Shown one piece after another: positions 36,826 through 45,472 of a stretch of DNA of 64,000 nt. A program made the translations under genes and the position numbers. This DNA comes from CAWCKS01 sp963763485. Its GTDB lineage: Bacteria > Pseudomonadota > Alphaproteobacteria > Rhizobiales > Xanthobacteraceae. Position 1 is the stretch's first letter. Every line of letters begins with the position of its first letter. The stretch covers positions 1 through 64,000 of the forward strand of contig CAVXOW010000005.1 of assembly GCA_963763485.1 (NCBI GenBank), written 5' to 3'. Below the pieces are notes generated by a model that had not been told where the DNA came from, ran no database searches, and saw only the letters and a program-made list of their open reading frames with translations.

Positions 36826-37770
36826 ATGCGCCAGCGCCTGCCGCCGCTCAACGCCTTGAAGGCCTTTGAGGCCGCCGCGCGGCATGAAAGTTTTACGCGC
36901 GCCGCTGCGGAGCTCTTCGTCACGCAGGGCGCGGTCAGTCATCAGGTCAAGGCGCTGGAACAGGAGCTTGGGTTAAAGCTGTTCAACCGCGAGCGGCAGC
37001 GGCTGGTCATCACCGAGGCCGGCCGTGACTATCTCAATGTGGTCCGCGATGCGTTCGACCGCATTGCGCTTGGTACCGAGCGGCTGCTGCAGCGGCAAAA
37101 CTCCGGTGTGCTGACGGTGTCGACGTCGCCGGATTTCGCGGCGAAATGGTTGGTGCATCGGCTCGGGCATTTCGTCGAGGCGCATGCCGAGATCGACCTG
37201 CGGGTCTCGGCCTCGCTGCACCACGTCGACTTCGCGCGCGAGGAAGTCGACCTCGCGGTGCGCCATGGCGAAGGCGACTGGCCCGGCCTCGACGCCGTGA
37301 TGCTCGGCGCCGAGCAACTGTTTCCGGTGTGCAGCCCAAAACTGCTGTCGGGCAAGCGCGGCCCGGTCAAGCTGACCGAGCTCCTGAAATTTCCGCTGAT
37401 CCATACCGGCGACCGCAGCGCGTGGGTGAGATGGCTGGCGGCGGCCGGCGTTGACGACAAGGTCGCCATCCATGGCCCGGTGCTGAACCGGGATGCCATT
37501 TCGATCGATGCGGCGATCAACGGCCAGGGCATCGCGCTGACGCGTACCACGCTTGCAGCGTGGGATCTGATCAACGGCCGCCTGGTGCGGCCGTTTGCCG
37601 AGGCGTTGCCGTTGTCGAAGACCTACTGGATCGTGTGTCCGAAAGCGGTTGCCGCGCAGCCCAAGATCGCAACGTTCCGTGACTGGCTGCTGTCGGAGGC
37701 GGCAGATGACATGCGGCAGCTGAAGAAGCTCGGCGGGTCGAACAGGAAGATGAAGGTCAGCGCCGATTAG
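36826..37770 (+). CDS. LysR-family regulator (GcvA-like)
   Basis: 314 residues. The winged helix-turn-helix is at the N-terminus (PPLNALKAFEAAARHESFTRAA, FVTQGAVSHQVKALEQELG), typical of the GcvA/AmpR subgroup, followed by a periplasmic-binding-protein-like effector domain (VLTVSTSPDFAAKWLVHRLG; LTRTTLAAWDLINGRLVRPF). It probably controls the divergent DUF1127 gene and possibly the GST, through sites in the 121-base gap; the inducer is unknown. Intact. Confidence 0.9.
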   Translation: MRQRLPPLNALKAFEAAARHESFTRAAAELFVTQGAVSHQVKALEQELGLKLFNRERQRLVITEAGRDYLNVVRDAFDRIALGTERLLQRQNSGVLTVSTSPDFAAKWLVHRLGHFVEAHAEIDLRVSASLHHVDFAREEVDLAVRHGEGDWPGLDAVMLGAEQLFPVCSPKLLSGKRGPVKLTELLKFPLIHTGDRSAWVRWLAAAGVDDKVAIHGPVLNRDAISIDAAINGQGIALTRTTLAAWDLINGRLVRPFAEALPLSKTYWIVCPKAVAAQPKIATFRDWLLSEAADDMRQLKKLGGSNRKMKVSAD

Positions 37771-37808
37771 AGCGGGGTGCATTGAGATTGAAGCGCTGAC
37801 TCTGCTGT

Positions 37809-37890
37809 TCCCCTCCCCCTTGTGGGGAGGGGTTAGGGGTGGGGGTCGCAGTGAGAGTTGATGCGCTTCAATCAACTCGCAACCACCCCC
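37809..37890. repeat. CCCTCCCC repeat, left part, split by IS
   Basis: TCCCCTCCCCCTTGTGGGGAGGGG hairpin, then spacer, then CAACCACCCCC. In the intact copy at 29913-30021 the same CCACCCCC continues into the right-hand hairpin. Here it breaks at 37890 and the IS begins. Confidence 0.8.
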
Positions 37891-39161
37891 TGAACTGGAT
37901 CTTCCCCCGAAAAAGTGGACAGGGCTTAAGCGACTTTTAGCTCCATTTCGATCGGGGCTGATATAGCCGATGGCCGAATGGAGCCGGGTTCGATTGTAGA
38001 AGCCTTCGATGAAGGCAAAGATATCGCGCTGTGGCCTCCGCGCGGGTCTGCGTAGTTGCGGTGATGAACGAGCTCGGTCTTGAGACGTGTGGAAGAAGCT
38101 CTCCATCGGGGCATTATCGTAGCAATCGGCCTTGCGGCTCATCGATGCGACCTGATGCCGGCTGTGACTGAGAGCGTTGCGATAGTCGGCTTGAGGCATA
38201 GTGCACGCCGCGATCGGAGTGGTGGATCAATCCGTCGCTGTGGCCGTTGCTGCTGGATGGCCATCATCAACGCCGCCGATGCGAGTTCGACGCTGCATAT
38301 GATCCGCGCATGGCCCAGCCGACGATCTTTCGGCTGAAGAGATCCATGACGGCCGCCAGGTACAGCCAACCCTCTGCGGTCGGGATGTAGGTAATATCGG
38401 CGAGCCAGACCCGGTTCGGAGCTGGCGGCCGTGAAGTCTCGCGTCGATCAGGTTTGGTGCGATCGGCAGGTCGTGGCGGCTGTCGGTGGTTCGCACCCGG
38501 CGCGGCTGCGCCATAATGGCGTGGATACCATGCCGACGCATTAACCGCTCGATCCGGCCGCGGCTGGTGGCACGGCCCTGCCTCCGCAGCACGGCATGGA
38601 CGCGGGGACTGCCGTAGCGTCCACAGCTGTCCTGATGGACCTTCCGGATCGCAGCCAGGAGCGCGGCAATTGGAATTTGCCCGCTCGGCTCTACCGGGCG
38701 CGTCGCGCCAGGCATAATAGCCGGCCGGCGAGACCTCGAGCACGGCACACATCAGCCGTATCGGATACCTGTCGCGGTGATCCTCGATGAAGCGAAAGCT
38801 CATGTCCGGGTTCCGGCAAAGATCGCGATCGACTTTTTTAAAATGTCGCGCTCCATGCGCAGACGTTCGTTCTCCTGGCGTAACCGGGCGATCTCCGAGG
38901 CCTGGTCCGCCGACATCGGCGTCGCTTGCGTGGTGGGGCGCCGCGCCGCCGATGTCGGCTGCGGCTCGAACTGCTCCACCCAGCGCCGCAGCACCGAGTC
39001 GCGCAAACCGAGTTCCTTCGCAACCGAGGTGATCGAACGACCGCTCGACACCACCAGCTCGAGCGCACTGGCGCTTGTAATCCTCCGTAAACGACCGGCG
39101 TGGACGTCCTTCCATGTGACACCTCCTGGCTCTCCGAGCCTACACTACACCACTTCGGGAA
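37891..39161 (-). mobile_element. IS3-family insertion sequence, degenerate
   Basis: About 1.27 kb. The left end reads TGAACTGGATCTTCCCCCGA, an IS3-like terminus. The right end, read inward, starts TTCCCGAAGTGG and matches the left only in the core TTCCC..GA..AGTGG, so the outer few bases are diverged or lost. It carries an OrfA/OrfB transposase on the minus strand. It sits inside a CCCTCCCC repeat; CCC on both sides could be a three-base target duplication, but the C-rich context makes this unsafe. Confidence 0.8.
37926..39115 (-). pseudogene. IS3-family transposase OrfAB, multiply frameshifted
   Basis: OrfA starts at 39115 (RRSFTEDYKRQ) and continues in another frame with a helix-turn-helix (SSGRSITSVAKELGLRDSVLRRWV) and leucine zipper (ARLRQENERLRMERDILKK). 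OrfB starts MSFRFIEDHRDRYPI, then moves through other frames: GRYGSPRVHAVL, then RVWLADITYIPTAEG (first catalytic Asp), and CYDNAPMESFFHT with the catalytic Glu. It ends RLHSAIGYISPIEMELKVA in yet another frame at 37926. At least four frame changes beyond the normal programmed OrfA-OrfB shift are needed. The element should not be able to transpose on its own if the sequence is right. Confidence 0.85.
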
Positions 39162-39184
39162 CCCTCCCCCACAAGGGGGGAGGG
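39162..39184. repeat. CCCTCCCC repeat, right part after the IS
   Basis: CCCTCCCCCACAAGGGGGGAGGG forms the right-hand hairpin of the repeat whose left part is at 37809-37890, so together they mark the IS insertion site. Confidence 0.75.
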
Positions 39185-39232
39185 AGCGCGAACTACACAG
39201 CGCGCGCTTGATCGCACTTAAGCTCATCATGC

Positions 39233-39907
39233 CTAGGCGGCCGCGCGCACTGTCCGCAGCAGCCATGAACACAGCGCCAGCGCGACCAGAGCGCCGGCGA
39301 ATTCAGCCGCGATGAAGCCCGGCAAATCAACGGGCCTGATCCCCGAGAAGGTGTTGGTCAGCGACCGCGCGACCGCGACCGCCGGATTGGCGAACGAGGT
39401 CGAGGCGGTGAACCAGTAGGCGGCGGTGATGTAGAGCCCGACCAGCCAGGGCACCGCCGTCTTTGCAAAACGAATTCCGGCGAGGATCGTGACGACGAGC
39501 CCGAAGGCGGCGACACCTTCCGACAGCAGTTGCGCGCCGCCCGCGCGCTCTTTCGTGGAGATATCGATCAGCGGCAGCCAAACATCGCATGCGCCAGCAC
39601 GGTGCCGACGATGCCGCCGATCACTTGCGCGATCGCGTAAGCGACCGCCTTCCGCGGCCGGCAGCTCGCGCTTCAGCATGAAGACGAGCGACACCGCTGG
39701 ATTGAAATGTGCGCCCGAGATCGGCCCAAGAATTGTAATCAATACGACAAGGATCGCACCGGTCGGCAGCGTATTGCCGAGCAGCGCAAGCGCGACATCG
39801 TGGGTCAGCCGCTCCGCCATGATGCCGGAGCCGACGACGGTTGCGACCAGAATGAGCGTGCCGAGCAGTTCGGCAACCAGCCGCCGCGGCAGATCGAACG
39901 TGGCCAT
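39233..39907 (-). pseudogene. aqpS: aquaglyceroporin AqpS, two compensating indels
   Basis: About 224 residues in one open frame with both aquaporin NPA boxes (GAHFNPAVS and FANPAVAVAR). The stretch between about 39655 and 39577 reads as basic nonsense (RLRDRASDRRHRRHRAG). Read in the neighbouring frame it is a normal helix (VAYAIAQVIGGIVGTVLAHAMFG), so there is one extra base near 39655 and one missing base near 39577. The start overlaps the arsC stop as TGATG. In rhizobial ars operons AqpS lets arsenite made by ArsC flow out, replacing ArsB. The damage may be sequence error. Confidence 0.88.
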
Positions 39908-40434
39908 CAGCTTGCCTTCGGCTGCAGCGAGGTCGCGCCGTCCATGCGGCCGATGTCGCGCAGCCGCGTGCCAAGCGCCAGCTTGTCGATGCTGGCGAGC
40001 GGCAGGCTGGTGAACGCCGCGATGCGGTTCTTCAGATAGCGAAATGCCGCGACGAAAGCTGCTTCCTTCGCGATGTCGGTGCCTTCGACCGCGGCGGGGT
40101 CTTCGATGCCCCAGTGCGCGGTCATCGGATGTCCCGGCCAGATCGGGCAGGCTTCGCCGGCGGCGCTGTCGCAGACGGTGAACACGAAATCCATTTTCGG
40201 CGCGCCGGCTTGCGCGAACTCGAGCCAGCTCTTCGAGCGAAAGCCGTCCGCCGGGTAATCGAGGCTGCGCAAGACCTTCAGCGCGAACGGATTGACCTGT
40301 CCCTTCGGCTGGCTGCCGGCGGAGAAGGCGCGGAAGCGGCCGGCGCCGTCCTTCTGCAGGATCGACTCCGCCAGCACCGAGCGCGCGGAGTTGCCGGTGC
40401 AAAGAAACAGCACATTGTAGATACGATCGGACAT
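39907..40434 (-). CDS. arsC: arsenate reductase, low-MW phosphatase-like
   Basis: 175 residues. The P-loop VLFLCTGNSARSVLAES near the N-terminus holds the nucleophilic Cys, a second redox Cys lies in FTVCDSAAGEACPIWPG, and the HPMTAHWGIEDPAA block is typical of ArsC of the thioredoxin- or glutathione-coupled LMW-PTP class. It reduces arsenate to arsenite in the cytoplasm. It is coupled to aqpS (TGATG) and lies in the arsR-arsM-arsC-aqpS set, though a palindromic repeat (40487-40609) separates it from arsM. Intact. Confidence 0.93.
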   Translation of the reverse strand: MSDRIYNVLFLCTGNSARSVLAESILQKDGAGRFRAFSAGSQPKGQVNPFALKVLRSLDYPADGFRSKSWLEFAQAGAPKMDFVFTVCDSAAGEACPIWPGHPMTAHWGIEDPAAVEGTDIAKEAAFVAAFRYLKNRIAAFTSLPLASIDKLALGTRLRDIGRMDGATSLQPKAS

Positions 40435-40486
40435 GCGGCGGGCCTGCTAGGGCAAGATGAGTTGAGTTCGGATAGCAATTTTCTCT

Positions 40487-40609
40487 TCCGCTCGTCCCCG
40501 CGGACGTCGGCCAAACAATTGTTTGGCCTGAGGGGACCCAGTCTTTGCCAGGCAAACAAGGGTTCGCTTTGGCGGCTCCAGGATTCCCGCTTTCGCGGGA
40601 ATGAGCGGA
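40487..40609. repeat. dispersed repeat with two perfect palindromes, copy B
   Basis: Second copy of the 25977-26098 element: GGCCAAACAATTGTTTGGCC at 40509-40528 and ATTCCCGCTTTCGCGGGAAT at 40583-40602. The outer parts match nearly base for base; the 40 bases between the palindromes differ. It lies inside the ars gene set and may form a transcript hairpin there. Confidence 0.9.
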
Positions 40610-40626
40610 GTTAGTGTCATCACGCT

Positions 40627-41470
40627 TCAGTTGCAGCAACTCGGCGCGCAGCAGGCATCGGCCGATGCCTTTGGCTTTTGCGCACGAATAAAGGCACTCA
40701 TGAACTTGCCGTCGACAGATTTTGCTATTTGCTCGACGTCGATGCCCTTGCCGGTCAGAAACTCGCGCGCATCCTCGACGTGATAGACCCGTGTCGGCTC
40801 GATGCCGATGCCGTCAAAGCCGGCCGCCGCCAGCCTGGCGCGATAGTCGTTGTCCTCCAGCGCGCCCGCGATGCAGCCGACCCACAGCAGCATGTCGCGG
40901 CGCATATCGCTCCGGCACCTCGCCGCGCGTCACGACATCGGAGACGGCAAAGCGGCCGCCGGGCTTCAGCACACGAAACGCTTCCCGCAAGACGCGGTCC
41001 TTGTCGCCCGACAGATTGATCACGCAGTTCGAGATGATCACGTCGACCGAATTATCCGGCAGCGGAATCGCTTCGATCTCGCCCTTAAGGAACTCGACAT
41101 TGGTGGCGCCGGCCTTGCGCTGGTTCTCGCGGGCGAGCGCCAGCATTTCGTCGGTCATGTCGAGGCCATAGGCCTTTCCGGTCGGACCGACGCGGCGCGC
41201 CGACAGCAGCACATCGATGCCGCCGCCCGAACCGAGATCAAGCACGGTCTCACCGGCCTTCAGTTCGGCGAGCGCCGTCGGATTGCCGCAGCCGAGCGAG
41301 GCGAGAACGGCCGTCTCCGGCACTGCGCTGGTCTCGTGATCGGCGTACAGGTTCGAGGTGATAGGATCGCCGCAAGAGGCTGCCGTCCCGCAGCAGGAGC
41401 TCCCGGCGCGCAAGGCGGCCTGCGAGTATCTTTCCCTGACGGCTTCCTTGATGGTGGAGGTGTCTGTCAT
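40627..41470 (-). pseudogene. arsM: arsenite methyltransferase ArsM, single frameshift
   Basis: The first frame (41470 to about 40910) has the SAM-binding motif ETVLDLGSGGGIDVLLSA, the CCGTAASCGDP cysteines and the arsenite-binding Cys of SNCVINLSGDK. The protein then continues in another frame with LLWVGCIAGALE (the second essential Cys) and a Cys-rich end (CCAPSCC). Removing one T near 40910 would read EVPERMRRDMLLW, matching the family, for about 280 residues. ArsM methylates arsenite with SAM to volatile or less bound species. AAGGAG precedes the ATG. It follows arsR by 21 bases. Confidence 0.9.
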
Positions 41471-41491
41471 GAGTGGCTCCTTAAGGAGGGA

Positions 41492-41845
41492 TCAGGCGGT
41501 TTCCGTCTGACGCTTCGCTTTCGTTGCGGGCTTGCATTGTGTTGGCGCGCATTGCTCGGCACGGCCCTGGCAGCAATTGTCGGTCAGATAGCCGAGCAGC
41601 GCGGTCATGCGGTCGAACCGGGCCGCATAGATCATCGAGCGACCTTCGCGGCGGACGGTCACAAGGCCGGCTTCGCGAAGGCGATCGAAGTGGAAGGTGA
41701 GGGTGTTGGGCGCGAGCTTCAGCGCGCCGGCGACGCTCCCGGCGGGCATCCCCTCCGGGCCGGCTTCGACCAGCAGGCGAAACACGTCCAGTCGATTTTC
41801 CTGAGCCAGCGCGGCAAGCGCCGTCAAAACATCTGACTTTTTCAT
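41492..41845 (-). CDS. arsR: ArsR-family arsenite-responsive repressor
   Basis: 117 residues. A winged helix-turn-helix (AQENRLDVFRLLVEAGPEGM; APNTLTFHFDRLREAGLVTVRREG) and a C-terminal Cys cluster (NCCQGRAEQCAPTQC) suited to bind As(III), as in the C-terminal-site ArsR types of rhizobia. It is the first gene of the minus-strand ars set; two inverted repeats overlap and precede its start, so autoregulation is likely. Intact. Confidence 0.92.
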   Translation of the reverse strand: MKKSDVLTALAALAQENRLDVFRLLVEAGPEGMPAGSVAGALKLAPNTLTFHFDRLREAGLVTVRREGRSMIYAARFDRMTALLGYLTDNCCQGRAEQCAPTQCKPATKAKRQTETA

Positions 41846-41867
41846 ATTTCAGTATCTATCGAAATAT
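41844..41867 (-). promoter_or_regulatory. inverted repeat over the arsR start
   Basis: ATATTTC (41844-41850), ten-base spacer, GAAATAT (41861-41867). A perfect seven-base inverted repeat overlapping the arsR start codon; a possible second ArsR site. Confidence 0.5.
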
Positions 41868-41886
41868 TTTCCAGGACGCAAGTGAC

Positions 41887-41906
41887 ATTTCAATGAATGT
41901 TGAAAT
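41887..41906. promoter_or_regulatory. probable ArsR operator
   Basis: ATTTCAA, six bases, TTGAAAT: a perfect seven-base inverted repeat 42 bases upstream of arsR and 40 bases upstream of the divergent membrane-protein gene. The TTCAA-N6-TTGAA pattern is typical of ArsR/SmtB sites, so it may control both directions. Confidence 0.65.
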
Positions 41907-41945
41907 ATCCTACAGTGCATCGGCAACGCCGGAGCGAGCGCTCTC

Positions 41946-42473
41946 ATGGACAGTACGACGACCATCGCTGGCATCACGATCCCGTCCACCGCGCCGTGGT
42001 TCCTGGCGGTGGTGGGCGGTCACATCGTGATCGGGCTCGCATGCGTGCTGAGCGGCGCGGCGGCGATGTTGAGTCCGAAGCGGCGGGGAGGACACTCGAC
42101 GTTCGGCACGATCTATTTTTGGTGCCTGCTCGTGGTCTTCGCCTCGGCGACCGCGCTGTCGATCGCCCGCTGGTCGGAGGATAATGTGCTGTTCGCTCTC
42201 GGCGCGTTCGCGTTCGCGGCCGCTGTTGTCGGCCGGCGATCGGCCCGCCACGGCGGGCCGGGATGGGCCTCTATCCATGTCGGCGGCATGGGTCTGTCAT
42301 ATATCTTGTTGCTGACGGCCTTCTATGTCGACAACGGCAAGAGTTTGCCGGTGTGGAGGGATGTGCCGCCAATCAGCTATTGGCTCGCGCCTGGTGTCGT
42401 CGGGCTGCCCTTGATGATCTGGGCTCTGCTGCGCCATCCGGTCGTTACGTCGTCGCGGCTGTCAAAGCGATAG
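41946..42473 (+). CDS. integral membrane protein, unknown function
   Basis: 175 residues with about five hydrophobic helices (FLAVVGGHIVIGLACVLSGAA; IYFWCLLVVFASATALSI; VLFALGAFAFAAAVVG; GGMGLSYILLLTAFYV; SYWLAPGVVGLPLMIWALL). It resembles small DUF2306-like membrane proteins, but I cannot assign it firmly. It is divergent from arsR across the operator region and lies eight bases before an MFS gene, so it may be induced with the ars genes. Intact. Confidence 0.7.
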   Translation: MDSTTTIAGITIPSTAPWFLAVVGGHIVIGLACVLSGAAAMLSPKRRGGHSTFGTIYFWCLLVVFASATALSIARWSEDNVLFALGAFAFAAAVVGRRSARHGGPGWASIHVGGMGLSYILLLTAFYVDNGKSLPVWRDVPPISYWLAPGVVGLPLMIWALLRHPVVTSSRLSKR

Positions 42474-42480
42474 CAAAGCC

Positions 42481-43683
42481 ATGGCGAACAAACCACAGGG
42501 CTCGCTCGCAGTCATCCTGACGCTCGGGACAACCGAAACGATCGCGTGGGCATCGAGCTATTACCTGCCGGCGATCCTTGCCAGGCCAATCGCAGCCGAC
42601 CTTGGGTTGTCGCCGACCTACGTGTTCGGCGCGCTGACGGCGGCGCTGATCTTCTCGGGATTGATCGGCCCGCGCGTCGGGCACGTCATCGACACGGTGG
42701 GCGGTCGTGGCGTGCACTGCATTTCAAATCTCGTGCTGGCTGGCGGCCTTGCCGCGCTCGCAGCCGCGACCGGACCGATCAGTCTCGGCGCCGCCTGGCT
42801 CGTGCTTGGCATCGGCATGGGCATGGGACTCTATGATGCCGCGTTCGCGACACTGACGCGCCTCTATGGTGTCGCCGCGCGCAAACCGATCACCGGGATC
42901 ACCCTGATCGCCGGCTTTGCTAGCACGGTGGGCTGGCCCATCAGCGCCTACCTCGATGCGCACTTTGGCTGGCGGATCGCCTGCCTCGTCTGGGCCGCGA
43001 CGCATCTGCTGGTCGCCCTTCCCTTGAACCTGACCTTGCCCCGCGTGCCGACGCTTCCAGTGCTGCCGAAGGCTACGGAAGACGAAGCCGCCGGAAAATC
43101 GCGTGTCCCAACGGCGGTCGAGGTAAAGCCGCGAGCGATGGGCCATGGCCGCAGTGGCGTATTTCTTCGCGACGACCGGCTTCGTGAGCGCCGGCATTTC
43201 TACGGTGCTGCCGACGATGCTGACCAGATGGGAGCATCGGCCGCAGCCGCAATTCTCGCAGGGACCCTGGTTGGTCCCTCGCAAGTGGCGGCGCGCCTCG
43301 TCGAGGCCGGCTGGCTGAGCCGCTATCACCCGCTGGTGTCGACCGAGTTCGCAACCATCATGGCCCCGCTTGGCGTCGTCGCGCTCGTCTTTGGCGGACC
43401 GGCGTTCGGTCCGCTGTTCGCAATCTTCTATGGCGCCGGCAACGGCATTCTTACCATCTCGCGCGGCACGCTTCCGCTCGCGCTGTTTGGTCCGGAGGGA
43501 TTTGGCCGGAGGGTCGGACTCCTGTCATTGCCGGCGCGAGGGACCGCGGCGGTCGCACCGCTCATCATGGGCCTGCTCGTTGAATATGGCACGGTTGCGC
43601 TGTGGGCGAGTGCGATCGTGTCGCTCTCTGCGCTCCTCGCCCTGCTGCTCTTGCACGCCAAACACGGAAAGGCACACGCATGA
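42481..43683 (+). pseudogene. MFS transporter, two compensating indels
   Basis: One open frame of 400 residues with twelve-helix MFS character, but the stretch from about 43132 to 43231 reads as polar nonsense (RAMGHGRSGVFLRDDRLRERR). The neighbouring frame gives a normal helix (ERWAMAAVAYFFATTGFVSAG). An extra base near 43132 and a missing T in GATGGG near 43231 explain this. The carrier is of the monocarboxylate/oxalate-formate-like type, with substrate unknown. It lies eight bases after the membrane-protein gene, so it may belong to an arsenic-induced unit; in related ars clusters MFS carriers export methylated or organic arsenicals. That role is inference. Confidence 0.8.
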
Positions 43684-43699
43684 CCGGCACGCTGGTCAT
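43680..43699 (+). repeat. 20-base copy of an MFS gene start
   Basis: ATGACCGGCACGCTGGTCAT overlaps the stop of the preceding MFS gene as ATGA and is identical to 44236-44255, the start of the next MFS gene. Downstream the sequences diverge. Confidence 0.85.
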
Positions 43700-43730
43700 C
43701 AACGATGTGGTGTCGCGCACCGGGCGCTTA

Positions 43731-44096
43731 TCAGGATCGTATGTTCGGCCTGACCGCCTTTTGCAGGAGATACACGCCGAACACGATCAGCAGGATGGGA
43801 ATGAGTGGCCACTGCAAGGCGAGGAGCTCCCACGCACCGCCGGCAAGGAAAATGAGGCCGATCGCGATGCTGGAGGTCTCGGCTTTCAGGGTTATCTGCC
43901 GTCGCACGGCTTGCGCGGCGAGAATGAGGACGCCTACACCGATGAGAAACCACCCCCATGGGACGTGCGCCAGTATGGCGACTCCGACCCAAATGAAGAA
44001 TACGGCCCAGCCGGCAGAGTCAATTTGCCGCGCGCGCGGGTCGCTTCGGTCGGACGGGCTCTGGAATTGAGTGAGAGGTGATTGCGTGGTGTCCAT
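43731..44096 (-). CDS. small membrane protein, three to four helices
   Basis: 121 residues. A polar N-terminus (about 25 residues) is followed by helices AGWAVFFIWVGVAILAHV, GWFLIGVGVLILAAQAV, SSIAIGLIFLAGGAWELLAL and IPILLIVFGVYLLQKAV, a pattern like the LiaF/YvqF membrane region. GGAGGAG lies five bases before the ATG at 44096. It is on the opposite strand between two plus-strand MFS genes, separating two copies of the same 20-base gene start, as if inserted. Function unknown. Intact. Confidence 0.7.
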   Translation of the reverse strand: MDTTQSPLTQFQSPSDRSDPRARQIDSAGWAVFFIWVGVAILAHVPWGWFLIGVGVLILAAQAVRRQITLKAETSSIAIGLIFLAGGAWELLALQWPLIPILLIVFGVYLLQKAVRPNIRS

Positions 44097-44235
44097 GACA
44101 ACTCCTCCGCCTTGATACGGCTAGCGAACACTGCTCTGTGATACGCAGGGCCGCTTGACTTGAATCAACTGGACGATGGCAAATCCGAGGGTCGCTGATG
44201 CGAGCGCAACTGAGCGGCAACAGGGATGCGCAGTC

Positions 44236-45456
44236 ATGACCGGCACGCTGGTCATGAGTGCAGCTGCGTCGCGCCGTTTCATCTGGTCGATCGTGTCAGC
44301 GCAGGTGCTGGTACAAATCGGCGCGTTCAGCCTGCCGGCGCTGCTGCCGACCTATATCGAGCGCTGGCAACTCTCCAAGACCGAAGCCGGTTCGCTGGTT
44401 GGTATCTTCTATGCGGCTTATGTCGTCGCCGTGCCGCTGCTGGTCGCGATGACCGACCGCATTCCGACGCGACGGGTGTACGCGGTCGGCGCCGGACTGA
44501 CGGCACTGTCGCATCTGGCCTTTGCCTTTGTCGCCGACGGTTTCTGGACCGCGCTGATCTGCCGGGCGCTGGCCGGCATCGGCTGGGCCGGCGCCTACAT
44601 GCCGGGCCTCAAGGCGATTGCCGACACGCTGGAAGGCGACGAGCAGTCGCGCGCCGTGTCGATGCATGCTGCGGGCGTCGGCGTCGCCGGCGCAAGCTCT
44701 TTTGCGGTGGCTGGCCTGCTCGGCGAATTTTTCTCGCCCTCAGTGGCGTTCCTGGTCGGCGGCATTTGCGCGGCCGCAGCACTTGCGATCGCGTGGATCG
44801 CGATGCCCTCGACCGCGCCAAAGCACGCGGCGTCGAGCGATCCGCGGGCGCTGCTCGATTTTCGGCCGGTCTTTCGCAACAAGCGGGCGATGGCCTGGAT
44901 CGCGGGCTACACCGTGCACACCTGGGAGATGGCAGCGCTACGCGCCTGGGGCGTCACGTTTCTCGCGGTCACCGCGGCGCAGGTCGGCGCGCCGGCATGG
45001 TTGCCTGCGCCGGCATCCTTGCTGACGATCGCTGGTTTCATCGGCATCGCGGTGTCGATCACGGGCAATGAGACCGCGCAGCGATATGGGCGGATGCGCG
45101 TCGTTACCGCGGCAATGCTGATCGCCGGCGCCTTGTCGCTGACCACGGGATGGCTGGTCGGCACCTCGATGGTGTTGGCGACCGTTCTCGTGATGGCCTG
45201 GCTTGCGGCGATTTTCCTGGATAGCTCCGCGCTCACCGCCGGCACGGTGCAGGCGTCGGATCCGGCGCTACGCGGCGCCACCATGGGACTGCACAGCATG
45301 TGCGGCTATGCCGGCGGCTTTGTCGGTCCGCTCGGCGTCGGCCTCTGCCTCGATCTCGCCGGGGACAACCTCGTGCTCGGCTGGGGCCTGGGCTTCGGAC
45401 ACCTGGCGATCGTAACGCTGGCGGGGTTGGCGTTCTTGCGCCATCTTCGCGAATGA
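44236..45456 (+). CDS. MFS transporter
   Basis: 406 residues from the ATG at 44236; an in-frame ATG at 44176 is less likely. Twelve hydrophobic helices are visible, with the helix 2-3 loop AMTDRIPTRRVY and RALAGIGWAGAYMPGLKAIAD in helix 4-5, as in CynX/NarK-like and sugar-phosphate-like MFS carriers. The substrate cannot be told. The GNAT gene begins 17 bases downstream, likely in the same transcript. Intact. Confidence 0.85.
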   Translation: MTGTLVMSAAASRRFIWSIVSAQVLVQIGAFSLPALLPTYIERWQLSKTEAGSLVGIFYAAYVVAVPLLVAMTDRIPTRRVYAVGAGLTALSHLAFAFVADGFWTALICRALAGIGWAGAYMPGLKAIADTLEGDEQSRAVSMHAAGVGVAGASSFAVAGLLGEFFSPSVAFLVGGICAAAALAIAWIAMPSTAPKHAASSDPRALLDFRPVFRNKRAMAWIAGYTVHTWEMAALRAWGVTFLAVTAAQVGAPAWLPAPASLLTIAGFIGIAVSITGNETAQRYGRMRVVTAAMLIAGALSLTTGWLVGTSMVLATVLVMAWLAAIFLDSSALTAGTVQASDPALRGATMGLHSMCGYAGGFVGPLGVGLCLDLAGDNLVLGWGLGFGHLAIVTLAGLAFLRHLRE

Positions 45457-45472
45457 ACCCACGGAGTGATTG

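Noticed and set aside
41946..42473. Considered as an arsenite pump (ArsB/Acr3)
   Set aside because: Far too short, with none of the ten-helix Acr3 or ArsB motifs.
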